DNA from: Arthrobotrys musiformis | Taxonomy: Eukaryota; Ascomycota; Orbiliomycetes; Orbiliales; Orbiliaceae | Direction of reading: 5' to 3' | DNA length: 64,000 nucleotides | Assembly (NCBI GenBank): GCA_036971715.1 | Contig: JAVHJL010000009.1 | Location: 1,240,001-1,304,000, forward strand | Notes under the pieces: model-generated | The model's input: the letters and a program-made list of their open reading frames with translations, nothing else | Database searches by the model: none | Told to the model about the DNA's origin: nothing | Made by a program: the position numbers and the translations under genes | Shown here: positions 10,846-21,876 of the stretch, in pieces | Layout of the letters: each line of letters starts with the position of its first letter | How positions within the stretch are numbered: the stretch's first letter is position 1

Positions 10846-13533
10846 ATGAGCAAACCACTCCCCGCCTTCCGCTCCCCACTGACCCAACTTTCCGAAAACC
10901 AGCGTCCCGCTACCACCACTACCCAGCCGTCCTCAAAGAAGCTCCTTCGGATAAACTCCACTCCCTCACAGTCTCCGATCTTCAAACCTTTCAAATGCCC
11001 CGGTTCTGCTGCTCCAAAGCGGGAATCGGCTCTACCACCTCGTAAGCGCCGAAAGGTCAATTATGCAGGTGCTGATGGGAATACCGAAGACGGCGAGGTG
11101 TTATGGACCGCCCCTGGTGCCGTCCTTGCTCTCCGTGAGGCGAACAAGCTTCCCGTCTTTAAAGTAAAAGATGCAGAGACTACATTCCGTTCAAAATTTC
11201 ATATTCCGTTCATTGATAAGTCCCGCATCAATGTTGATCGCCCGACTATAGCTTTGGGTATGCGCCGGGGTGCGAACTTTGTAGCAAAGGCGCTTCATGA
11301 CCCTGCAGGTGAATTTGCAATCGTTCTCTATGACCCTACCATCGATGACAAGAAGGAGGAACCTGAGGAGGGTCCAAGTGCCCCGGAACCCGAATCATCC
11401 GATAAATCCTCGAAGGGGCGACCGAACAAAAGCTTGAATGAAATATTGGGAATCAAGAAACAAGATCCTAGCGAGATTCCCAGAGTCGCTGTGGTTATTG
11501 ACCCGAGGTTGGCAAAGGTGCTCAGACCTCATCAGATCGAGGGTGTCAAGGTACGAATAGCAACTCTGAAGCTTGTTCGAATGAGTCTAACAGCAGAATT
11601 AGTTTCTATATCGGGCGACAACTGGTCTTATCGATTCGAAGGCACATGGGTGTATCATGGCCGACGAAATGGGTCTCGGTAAAACTGTAAGAAGCTCCTA
11701 TCAGTGCGGTTTTGGTCAAATGTAGTTGCTGACGTAGGTGGCGGGTAGCTTCAATGCATTACTCTTATGTGGACGCTTCTCAAACAATCCCCAGAAGCTG
11801 GGAGGCCTACCATTAGGAAATGTGTCATTGCGTGTCCTTCGAGTTTGGTTCGCAACTGGGCCAACGAACTTGTAAAATGGCTTGGGGAGGGCACCATAAA
11901 TCCGTTCGCTGTGGACGGAAAGGCGACCAAAGAAGAACTTATCAGTCAACTCAAACAATGGGCGATTGCGTCTGGAAACCAGGTCGTTCGTCCGGTCCTC
12001 ATCGTCTCTTACGAGACCCTCCGTCTGTATGCCAAAGAACTCGGCAGCACCGAAATTGGCCTCATGCTATGCGACGAAGGCCACAGGTTGAAGAATGGTG
12101 AGAGTTTGACATTCACCGCACTGACGGAGCTGAACGTCAAGCGCCGTGTCATCTTGTCCGGAACACCGATCCAAAATGATTTGACGGAGTACTTCTCGCT
12201 GCTCAATTTCGCAAACCCTGACTACCTTGGAAGTCGTGCTGATTTCCGCAAGAAGTACGAAATGCCGATTTTGCGAGGCCGTGATGCGAATAGCGACCAG
12301 AAGACCCGAGAGAAGGGCGACGAGCGCCTGAAAGAGCTCTTCGGATTGGTCAACAAATTCATCATTCGACGAACTAACGACATTCTTTCCAAATATCTAC
12401 CCGTCAAATACGAGCATGTCGTCTTCTGCGGCCTTGCGCCTTTCCAAAGGGATCTATACAATCATTTTGTCACAAGTTCTGAGGTCAGGAAGCTTCTTCG
12501 TGGCGTTGGCTGCAAGCCTCTCAAGGCTATCAACGTCTTGAAGAAGCTATGCAACCATCCCGATCTTCTAGAACTTCCAGACGACCTTCACGGCAGCGAA
12601 CAGTTTTTCCCGGACGATTTTGTTCCGAAGGCAGCGAGAGGACGAGACGGAAGATACGTAAATGTCTGCTATTCTGGAAAGATGCTCGTTTTGGACAGGA
12701 TGTTGGCTAGGATTCGCCAGGATACCAATGATAAGATTGTTTTGATCAGCAATTATACACAGACCCTTGACGTGTTTGAGAAATTGGCCCGTTCGAAGGG
12801 GTGAGTGGTCCCCATCCAGGTGGCGGCTGTTAACTAAAGCTAACGATATTGGTAGATACGGCTTCCTTCGGCTTGACGGAACGATGAACGTCAACAAGCG
12901 TCAGAAGCTAGTCGACAAGTTCAACAACCCGGATGGAGACGAGTTTATCTTCCTGCTGAGCAGCAAGGCTGGTGGTTGCGGTCTCAATCTTATTGGAGCC
13001 AATCGTCTGGTTTTGTTTGACCCGGATTGGAATCCTGCAGCCGACCAGCAGGCTCTTGCCCGTGTATGGCGTGATGGTCAAAAGAAGGATTGTAAGTTAC
13101 CATCTCAAGTTTACGAGTATGAATGATATGGTCGCTAACGTAAATAGGCTTTGTGTATCGTTTCATCGCTACCGGTACGATTGAGGAGAAGATATTCCAA
13201 CGTCAATCTCACAAGCAGTCGCTCTCGTCGTGCGTCGTAGACGAGGCGCAGGACGTAGAGCGACATTTCGGAACCGAAGATTTGAGAAAGTTGTTCGAGT
13301 ACAACACCAGTACTCGAAGTGATACGCACGATACATTCAAGTGCAAGCGTTGCAAGCCGGATGGAAGGCAATATGTGAAGGCGCCGGCGATGTTATACGG
13401 TGATACTAGCACGTGGAATCATTTTGCGGGAGATGGTATGGGGAAGATTGAGGATCTACTGTTGAGGCAAGAGGGGGAGTATGGTGGGGACGAGAGGGTT
13501 GTCAGCGAGGTGTTCCAGTATATAAGCCACTGA
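10846..13533 (+). CDS. RAD54: DNA repair translocase Rad54
   Basis: Swi2/Snf2 dsDNA translocase that works with Rad51 in homologous recombination, remodelling nucleofilaments and chromatin. Five exons (10846-11550, 11603-11686, 11749-12800, 12856-13091, 13148-13533) give 820 aa. The N-terminus is basic and disordered with PRKRRKVNYAG, followed by LRPHQIEGVKFLYR. Walker A/motif I is MADEMGLGKT (about 254-263), motif II DEGHRLKN (about 372-379), and motif III LSGTPIQNDL. The second RecA lobe has SSKAGGCGLNLIGANRL and motif VI QALARVWRDGQKKDC. The C-terminus holds CKRC plus a short Zn-coordination-like cluster. Each intron junction rebuilds a conserved Snf2 motif, e.g. GVK|FLYRATTGL, GKT|LQC and KD|CFVYRF. 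Length is close to other fungal Rad54 proteins. Rdh54 is a less likely alternative; the N-terminal and lobe-2 patterns match Rad54. Confidence 0.95.
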
Positions 13534-14690
13534 TGATTCGACGATTATTGTAGCGGTGGTGGTTGGTTTCTGCATTTTGGTTTCTTTTTTGTATATGCCT
13601 CTTGTTCTACATACCCCCCTCTTTTTTCTTTTTTTTCCCTTTATGTCTATTATAATCAAGTATTTGCATGACTTGGTGTTTTTGGTTTTAGAAGCGGGCG
13701 AGCGAAGGTGGTTTTCTCTATAGACTTGGGCTTTTGGAAATGTTTTTTGTATTCTTTCATTTTTACCGTACCCGCTTTTGCCATGGCGATTTTCTTGACG
13801 ATTGAGGAATTTCTTTTGCTGGTCGGCACATACATCCTACATGGACTACAGACATACATACATGTACCTTATGCACGTTGACTACTCGGATCCGGACATG
13901 TCCACGCTTCCCTCTATTCGGGTTCTAGTTAGTTAGATCGAGGGCTTTTCCGAAAATATATATTTTCGACGCCGCCCGACGGAATATTACAACAACTGGT
14001 GCTATATCCTGACATATGTAGATGGATGGATGCAATGTATGCGTATGGGTGTATGTATATTAGGAGCAGGATCCGATGTGCGAAAGGAGAAGATGGGGAA
14101 TAGCTTAGCTCGTCAGACGGAAGAAAAGCCTAGCTTAGCTGGCAGTGGGTGGCATGCCAGGCAGGCTTCGTTGAGGCGTCACGCTGGGAGTCATCGATCC
14201 TGGGCCAAGCATGAGACCCTTGCGCATGTTTGGCTGCGGGATTCCCCAACTTGGCGTGCGAACAGCTAAGAAGGAGGGTGATTATTTGACGGCGGTGACA
14301 AAGAGAGCTCGATATCAGTCAGGTTCGGTCGGTTCGGTCGAGTTAGTCAGTACACAAAGTGGTCGAGTAAGACAGACCTATGAGGTAGCTCCTGGGTGGT
14401 TTGGCACGAAGTAGGACCGGCTGGGTCATTTATAATCGTCCGAGCAAGCTGTTTTTTCCATTCAAGTTGGGTTTGCATTTGTTTGTCGTGAGGGTTTATT
14501 GATACTTATTATTCCTATTCGACTCTATTCTTTTACTTGTATATATTGGTATATTATATACTGGACTTGAGGTGAGTGGTAGTGTAGTCAGACTGTCCTG
14601 TCTTGCTGAGCTGCATGCTTTATTAATTACCAACCAGAAACACCATCACCACTTCCTTTCCTGTTCCCCCTCTCTTCCTTTCCACTTCAC
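13534..14690. other. Spacer downstream of RAD54
   Basis: No supported gene. T-rich sequence after 13560 fits the RAD54 3' UTR. The rest has scattered open frames without motifs. Confidence 0.45.
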
Positions 14691-14969
14691 TTGACTCCAC
14701 TTGACTGCTATACCCTCTGCTTTCCTATCATTTTTCAGCATCATTATCATCATTATCATCATCATCACTTCAGCCATCTTGTTGTAATTTTGAGTTTTGG
14801 TGTCTCTGGATCTCCATCGACCTCATCTCCGTCCACGTTCCCCACTCTTCTGTCCGTCGCTGCTGGCATCCAAGTCTTCACGTGGCTCCCATGGGACTCT
14901 GATCTGAACCTGGTCTCCATCTCAAATCTACTACTATCTCCATCACACCCCCGTATCCACCTCCACCTC

Positions 14970-15019
14970 CATCATCTCCATCATCTCCATCATCTCCATC
15001 ATCTCCATCATCATCTCCA
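14970..15019. repeat. CATCATCTC minisatellite
   Basis: About five tandem copies of a 9-mer (CATCATCTC) end in a diverged CATCATCTCC. The repeat lies in the presumed leader of the RBR ligase gene. It makes a spurious His/Ser-rich open frame. Confidence 0.8.
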
Positions 15020-15080
15020 GGCTTCAATATCCCCATCACCACCATCCTCAATACCTCCCCGTGAATTCCCCTCCCCCTTA

Positions 15081-15100
15081 CCCCCCCCCCCCCCCCCCCC
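15081..15100 (+). repeat. Poly-C run of 20
   Basis: An uninterrupted C20 sits in a C/T-rich segment about 430 bp upstream of the RBR ligase start, with shorter C runs either side. Such runs are slippage-prone in replication and sequencing, so the exact count is unreliable. Confidence 0.9.
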
Positions 15101-15524
15101 TACCCCCCTCCCCTCTGCCCTCTTTTCCCTGTTGTGATAGTGACGACACAAGGTTCTTCCATCCCCACCGGAACGGAACAACCTTGTCCTCGTCTCCTAG
15201 CCACCCACCACGTTCCCTTCCTCCCGGAAACGAAAAACCTCCTCGGCAGCAACTAATCAACACGACCACCAGCCCGTAGACGGAGCCGCCGACTCCCACG
15301 CCGAACAACTACCACCACCACCGCTATCTCCATCACAGACATCTTCCCAATCGCTACCGGGCCTCCAAAATAACCTTACCGTAGCCGAAGAGCGACCAGC
15401 CAAACGCTCACACTCTTCCACCTCTACCACCCACCCACAACTCACGGGTGATCACGAAACCGACGAAGAGGTCGCTTTCTCACCAGCATACGAAGCTCTT
15501 ATCGAGAACGAACCGAAGGGGAAA

Positions 15525-17267
15525 ATGTCCGAAATGAGTGACGATGATTTTCTCTCTGGGGGTTCTGACGAGGAGTACATGGACGAGAGCATGGACAGTG
15601 GTGGGTTTTACCTTTTATTCCTTTTCATTCCATAATCCGATCTTTTACTAATTTTACTTTATTTTGGGGATATCTGTAGACTTCGAGGAAGAAGATGGCA
15701 CCCAATATCTGGACGATAAGGACGATAAACCCCAGAAGAAGGCCTACGAAGTCGACTTCACCGTGTTGACCGAAGCCGAGATAAAGAAGTCACAGTCCGA
15801 TGCAATAGACGAATCCTGTAACATTCTGGCTATGACACCGGAAAACGCCGCCGTGCTCCTCCGTCACTTCAAATGGAACAAAGATCGTATGATCGAACAA
15901 TACATGGATAACTCGCAGAAGCTGCTCGAGGAGGCTGGCGTCGATCTAACGGGATCGAATAAGCCTGAGGTGAAAGTTGTGCCTGGTTTCATGTGTGATA
16001 TCTGCTGCGAGGATGAGGCCGGACTCCCAACGTTTAGTTTGAGGTGTAATCACCGATACTGTGCCGATTGCTACAGACACTACTTGAGTCAGAAGATTAA
16101 GGAGGAAGGAGAGGCGATAAGGATACAGTGCCCATCGGACGGATGCAATATTCTGGTTGATCCCAAGTCGATTGTTATGCTCGCAGGCGTTGATGTTTTG
16201 GCTCGGTAAGTTTTATTTTTTTCTGGTTTGCTGAAAGCTGTGGAATGGAAATTCTAACTTGTTCATTTTTATATATAGCTACTACGAACTCCTGAACAGG
16301 ACTTACGTCGAGGACCGAGAGAACCTGCGCTGGTGCCCTGCACCAAACTGCGAGTATGTCGTGGACTGCCCGGTCTCGCAGAAGCAACTGCACGAAATCG
16401 TGCCTACGGTGCTCTGCACGTGCGGCCACCACTTCTGCTTCGGCTGTGGCTCCAACGATCACCAACCCTGCCCTTGCGGTCTCGTCAAGAAATGGTTGAA
16501 GAAGTGCGAAGATGATTCTGAGACCGCGAACTGGATTTCGGCGAACACAAAGGAGTGTCCCAAATGCCAGAGCACGATCGAGAAGAACGGCGGATGCAAC
16601 CATATGACGTGCCGAAAGTGCAAGCACGAGTTCTGTTGGGTCTGTATGGGACCGTGGAACGAGCACGGAACCAGCTGGTATAACTGTAATCGATATGAGG
16701 AGAAGAGTGGGATTGACGCCCGAGACACTCAGGCTAAAAGCCGAGCTAGCTTGGAGAGGTACTTGCATGTGAGTAATACCAACCCCATCCATCCAAGATT
16801 CCGGACCGAGATGGCTAATACGAGGGATATTCTTTTTTTAGTACTACAATCGTTATGCGAACCACGAACAATCTGGAAAACTCGACAAGGATCTCTATAT
16901 TAAGACTGAGAAGAAGATGACAATGCTCCAGTCCGCCTCGGGCATGTCATGGATCGAAGTCCAGTACCTCGATGCCGCCTCCAAAGTCCTCCAGCAGTGC
17001 AGACAAACCCTCAAGTGGACCTATGCCTTCGCATTCTACTTGCAGCGAAACCATCTGACGACGATATTCGAAGACAACCAGAAGGATTTGGAGATGGCAG
17101 TTGAGGCACTCAGCGAGCTGTTCGAGAAGCCTACTGATCAGTTGGCGAATATCAAGGTTGAGATGATGGACAAGACGGCCTACGTGAACAACAGACGGGT
17201 TATCCTGCTGGATACTACGGCAAAGGGGTTGCAAGACGGAACCTGGGAGTTTACGGTCGAGTTTTGA
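15525..17267 (+). CDS. HEL1: Ariadne-family RBR E3 ubiquitin ligase
   Basis: RING-between-RING ligase that passes ubiquitin through a catalytic Cys. Four exons (15525-15600, 15680-16205, 16279-16768, 16842-17267) give 505 aa. The acidic N-terminus (MSEMSDDDFLSGGSDEEYMD) is typical of Ariadne proteins. A UBA-like segment follows (MTPENAAVLLRHFKWNKDRM). RING1 starts CDICCEDE near 133. The IBR lies around 205-270. RING2 starts CPKCQSTIEKNGGCNHM near 293; the catalytic Cys is the one in GGCNHM, near 305. The C-terminal Ariadne domain is present (FYLQRNHLTTIFEDNQKDLE, then LEMAVEALSELFE). The same frame stays open without a Met for 108 codons upstream of 15525, back to a TAG at 15198, so an N-terminal extension through an unseen exon is possible. 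The chosen start gives the usual family N-terminus. Yeast Hel1 is the nearest named relative. Confidence 0.92.
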
Positions 17268-17882
17268 GAGGAACGGAGGTTAGCATATCGGGTATATGAG
17301 ATCAACGTGCGAGAATGAGCGGGCTTCTTTAAGGTTTTTTGTTTAGAACGCGAGCCTTTTTTTCTTTCTACTATTTTTTCTACTTCTGTTTTTTTTTTTT
17401 TCAGTTCCATTATATGGAAACAGTGATGCCGGTGTGTGCAGGGACGTCTGTTTATTATGTTTTTTCTTTCTTTCCTCGTGGGGTTTGCTTTATATCTCCC
17501 ACCGCCGCCTGGTTTGTATTTTTTTCCCTCACTTTTTTTTTTCCTTTGAGTGTTATATATAGCTGTTTAGCTTCGGCGGTTTATTAGGATGGCCTGGTAT
17601 TATTATTATTACAATCATGAATGACCTATGATTCCCTTTTCTCCGTAACGTTTAGCTTGGTGGTGAAGTAACCGGCTGGTCTTGAGACCATCGGCCCAGA
17701 TGCGGTGTTGGTCGCGTGGTATTTTCCGCTGGCGGGACGAACAAAAATGAAACAAGGCCGCAACGAAAAACTTGAGTTAACTTCGTTTCATACTTTTTCG
17801 ATATAAAAATTTCAAAACTACCTTTCAACCTCGGCATCATATCTAACGAATAAACTCCACTCTTTACGACCCCCACTACAAA
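17268..17882. other. Spacer: RBR ligase 3' region and MTF2-like promoter
   Basis: Very T-rich tracts (about 17335-17560) fit a 3' UTR/terminator on the plus strand. No coding sequence was recognised. Confidence 0.5.
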
Positions 17883-19232
17883 ATGAACACCGTCAAATCC
17901 ATCACCCGCGGTGGGGGACGAATCCCCCCTTCAGAAACGATATTACCATTCCTCTACCCTCCCGCCGCACGGTATATCCTCCACCGTCCCTCACCGCTTT
18001 CGAAAAGATATTATTCCTCCCCCCCCGACCAACCGTCTACGAAATATAATCTGGAATCATCGGCGTGGAACTACCTACTCGGCGAATCAACAGAAGAAGA
18101 AGAAGCAACGCTAAAACCCAAAAAAGTCCCGTCAATCCCCATCGAAACCGGTCGGACGTTTAAGTCTCGCGGGGAGGTGATGTACCGCGGTAACGCGCGC
18201 AGGGTGCGCGATGGAATACCCGATTCACCTAGTTCCTTCTCCCACCGTCGGTCGACGCATAAATCCGAGTTTTCGGGTTATAAAAGCTCGTCTAAAGATG
18301 GTGTCGCCGAGGATGCGAGTTTGGTGCTGTCGCAGTCGCCGAGGACGAATATGACGGAGAGGGAGAAGGTTATTTTCGATATGATATTTGATAAATTGTT
18401 ACAAAGGGGGCCGTATGCTTCTCCGGCGAAGAAGTTGCAACATGCGAGACCTTCGCCTATGGTTTCTGCGTTATTCGAGAGTGCGGTTGGTCCGCAGGGT
18501 GTGGACGATGAAGTCTCGTTCGGGCCTGTGAAGAATGGTGATGATGAGAAGAGGGGGATGGAGGCATTACTCAGCCGGGGGGACTTCCCCGCATCACTAC
18601 GATCCGCTGCTGCGGGTAAACTGGGGTTGAGCCGGAAAGCTGTCGGGTTGGATGCAATGGACGACTGCGATAGTCCCGAACGGATAGCGGAATACGAGAA
18701 GTTATCCGGAATGCTGGAGTTGTGCGGGAATGATCTGGAGGTATGGGAGTGGTTTGATGAATATATCTTCTCCATGCCTTCTTCCCCCGCGGGACTTAAT
18801 GGGAATTATCCGAAGTTGTTGAGGGAGGGGATTCAAGTGCTCAGAGAGGAGTATACGGATTTTCCCGCGTGTACGGCGGTGTTTGATAAAGTTAAGCGGT
18901 TGGGGGCGGAGAGTTATATCATCGGGTGCTCCGTGGGCGTTTATAATGAGATGTTGAAGGTGAGGTGGAAGGGGTATAGGGATATGAGCGGGGTTTTGGA
19001 TTTATTGGAGGAGATGAGGGTTAATGGTGTCGATGGGGATGAGGTTACGGCGGGGATTGTGGCGGATGTGCTCAGTGATGTTAGGGTTTTTGAGAGTAAT
19101 GGGTTCTTACCGGGGACGGTTATGGTGTGGAGGACTGAGGGTGTTTTGGAGGGGAAGGAACGGTTGAGGGAGATGATGGGGATGTTGGTTAGGGAGGGGG
19201 ACCAGAGGAGGTTGGGCGATGTGGTCATGTAG
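17883..19232 (+). CDS. MTF2: Mtf2-like mitochondrial gene-expression protein
   Basis: Single-exon 449-aa protein. Yeast Mtf2/Nam1 couples mitochondrial RNA polymerase to mRNA processing and translation; filamentous fungi carry a diverged family sharing its C-terminal domain. The first 45 residues are rich in Arg/Ser/Pro and lack acidic residues (PSPLSKRYYSSPP), fitting a matrix-targeting presequence. The middle is low-conservation. The C-terminus shows the family pattern: VFDKVKRLGAESYIIGCSVG, then VYNEMLKVRWKGYRDMSGVL and DLLEEMRVNGVDGDEVT, ending in a charged helix. The third base is strongly G-biased in the 3' half. Identification rests on recalled family spacing, not an alignment. A generic PPR-like protein is the main alternative because of the helical repeat look. 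Confidence 0.72.
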   Translation: MNTVKSITRGGGRIPPSETILPFLYPPAARYILHRPSPLSKRYYSSPPDQPSTKYNLESSAWNYLLGESTEEEEATLKPKKVPSIPIETGRTFKSRGEVMYRGNARRVRDGIPDSPSSFSHRRSTHKSEFSGYKSSSKDGVAEDASLVLSQSPRTNMTEREKVIFDMIFDKLLQRGPYASPAKKLQHARPSPMVSALFESAVGPQGVDDEVSFGPVKNGDDEKRGMEALLSRGDFPASLRSAAAGKLGLSRKAVGLDAMDDCDSPERIAEYEKLSGMLELCGNDLEVWEWFDEYIFSMPSSPAGLNGNYPKLLREGIQVLREEYTDFPACTAVFDKVKRLGAESYIIGCSVGVYNEMLKVRWKGYRDMSGVLDLLEEMRVNGVDGDEVTAGIVADVLSDVRVFESNGFLPGTVMVWRTEGVLEGKERLREMMGMLVREGDQRRLGDVVM

Positions 19233-19475
19233 TTTAGTTATCCCTGGTGGGATTTGTATATAGATACTGGGGGCGATTGTATATATCAGATTGTAATGGA
19301 ATTGGGTATGATTCCTGTCATGCATTGCTGGCTATAAGTTCACAAACCACTTTAATATAAAGTGTAAACATATCCTAACGCCTTGAAGCCGCTAATTCGA
19401 TAAAACACCTCCATGATGGTACAAAAACATGCCTGCAAACACCCCCAAAATCCAACTTTGAGTGAAATGAAGTGC

Positions 19476-21063
19476 TTACCCATTGCTACTGGCCCTAGGC
19501 CTCAACTTTGTAAACGGATCAAAAATCCTCTGCTGCGGTGGCGGCGGGGGAGGTTGCTGCGGCGTCCCCGGCCCCTGCTGCATCTGCTGCCCTTGCATCA
19601 AAACCGGTAACCCCCCACCGGTACCGCCACCAGCATACACGCTCCCAAAACTCCCGGCGCTCGCATAACTACTCACACTCCCCGCAGCACTATGCCGCCC
19701 CCCATCCGCCCTCCCTTCCCTCCCACCCGACGCCAGAGGACTGGAAAACTCCCTCCCGCCGGACGCAAGAGGGCTCGAAAACTCCATGTTACCGCTGTAG
19801 TTACTCTGCGGCGTACCCGGTCTGGCAGTCATACTCCCCCTATCCATCCTCGAGAACTCAACCATCGATGCCGCGGACTTTAGCACCCGTGACGGAGGGG
19901 GCGGTAAATCGTGGTCCGCTGTTGGAGTAGCAGTCCCCGACGTCGGGACCAACGTCACCGTCGAACCCATCGGTCCGAAGTTCTGCAGCATGGTATGTCC
20001 GGATTGCGTCGGGATTAATGTGGCGGTACTACCGCCCATCAACGACGGGGAGGCGTATGAGAAACTCCCCGCGGTGCTGGGTCGTTTACTCCCATCTCTA
20101 CTGCTAGGCGCCGTCTGCGCGCCTCCTATATTCCCGTTCCCATCTCTGATCCCACCCATCCCGAAGGCTCCGAAGGGGTTTGCGGTTGTTGGAGTGATGC
20201 CGCCGTTTGTTATGGTCATGTTTTTGATGGCGACGCCATCGATCAGGGTTTTGAAGTATTGTTCTGCGGCTTTGGAGAAGGAGTAGTCCTTTGGGTACCA
20301 GCCTTCGCGGTTGCGGATGTCGAAGTTTGCGCCGCGGTCGATGAGCGTGCGGATCGCTTTTAGGTGGCCGTAGGCTGAGGCGTACTGGTTTTGATATTAG
20401 TATTTTGAGGTCTAGGTGGTGGGTTGGGGGTAGTACATGTAGAGCTGTATTCCCGAGGGGGTCGACGGTGTCTATCTCCGCCAACGAGTCGAGGAGAATC
20501 TGTAATCCACCGTTATATTAGCATCCATCTCAGAATCAATAAAAAGGGTCATACGCACATTAATATTCGCATCATTCCCCGCCCTCGCCGCCATCATAAG
20601 CTACTCAAATCAGCCCCCTACCCCCAATCAAAAAAGGGAACCACAATACCCACCGCCGTCATGCCATTCTTATCCCTCCACCCAACACACCTCTCAAACT
20701 CCCCCGCCAGATAAAACACCACATCATCAGCATCCCCATCGCCACTCCCACTAGCAACCATCAACGGCGTCTGTCCCTCATAATTCCTCGACACCCCATC
20801 CTTCTCGTGTCCCGCCTGAACCAGATACCTCACGATCGAAATCTGCCCGTGTATGGCGGCGAGATGTAGCGGTGTGTTACCGTTATCGGAGGGGTCGCAG
20901 AAGTTTAGAGATGTTGGGTGGGAGCGGAGGATGCGTTTTAGGACTAGGAGGTCTGAGGAGAGGATTGAGCGTTTGAGACGGGTGCGGGTATCCCTCCTCG
21001 GTTTTTTGATTGTTAGTTTTTTGCGTATGCTTGTGAAGATGATTAGGGGAGGGGGGCTTACAT
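19476..21063 (-). CDS. Ankyrin-repeat protein with disordered C-terminal half
   Basis: Cytosolic/nuclear ankyrin protein of the type common in Pezizomycotina; function unknown. Proposed exons: 21062-21063 (AT of the start), 20654-20996, 20559-20600, 20437-20499, 19476-20384, giving 452 aa. Ankyrin signatures appear in order: DNGNTPLHLAAIHGQISIV, NYEGQTPLMVASGSG, DKNGMTALMMAARAGND, DPLGNTALHYASAYGHLKAI and NREGWYPKDYSFS. From about residue 170 the chain is Gly/Ser/Pro-rich, with two near-identical Ser/Gly segments (EFSSPLASGGRE twice) and a PPPPPP run, ending RASSNG. In this model the start ATG is split by the first intron (AT|G). No other in-frame Met lies between the upstream stop and the first ankyrin repeat. 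The stop TAA overlaps a GTAAGC donor-like sequence, so a further short exon is possible. Confidence 0.75.
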
Positions 21064-21876
21064 GGTGATGTATGTTAGTTCATTGTAGTCGTGGGGTTGG
21101 TGTATGTGGTGTGGATTGGGATGGGATGGTGGAGGGGATGGAGCTATATAGTCGCCTCGATTGAGCTAACGGCTGTGGGTCGCGCTTGGCTTTAAGCTTA
21201 ATTGACGAAACACCACGCCCGCAGCTCCACCAATATAAAATATAACGGATCGATTTATATCGAAGCTTCATCAAGTATAAAATTTTCCTTTTTTCTTTTT
21301 TGAATAATCCACAAGACGGAGAAAGAAACAACCACTATAAAGAAGACAGGGCAGTCGCTAACAAAAAAATGTACTAAAAAGTAAATATATAAAGATACAC
21401 AGAATCCAAAAAGGAGAATAGGAGGGCGTCATCATCACTAAGATCAAATGAAAAACAATGAAGAGAAAAAAGAAGGGGTTCGTCGTCGTCCAAGGGGAAC
21501 TTTTTTTCTTTTCGTGGAACTCGAAGGGTAGCCATAAGAGAGAGATAGACAGGGACAGAGAGGAAGAGGGAGAGAAGAACAGGATGGCGCTGATATCAAC
21601 CGCTTTTTGTTTGTTTTGAAGGGGGGTCTCATGAATAGTTAAAAGTACTCATTACTTTGTAAGAAGAGTAGAATGGAATAGTCACATTATAAATAATAGG
21701 CCTGCTCATTGAAGGAAAAAGTGGGTTCATAACGGTCGGATATCAAACGAGTCTCGCTGCCTCCTCCTGCTTCCTCCCAAGGGAAAAATAAAATGAAAAG
21801 GAAACCCCCGTAGTAGTAGTAAGTATAAGAAGTAGGGATGAGTGTCGCGATTTGGGCCCCAAGGGTAGTTAGTGGA
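21064..21876. other. Spacer between ankyrin gene and VPS74
   Basis: About 0.8 kb, purine-rich on the plus strand, with no supported gene. It should contain the ankyrin gene promoter and the VPS74 3' UTR. Confidence 0.5.

Noticed and set aside
14691..15137. 148-codon His/Pro/Ser-rich open frame
   Set aside because: It is produced by the CATCATCTC repeat and the C-rich run; no splice links it in phase with the RBR ligase.
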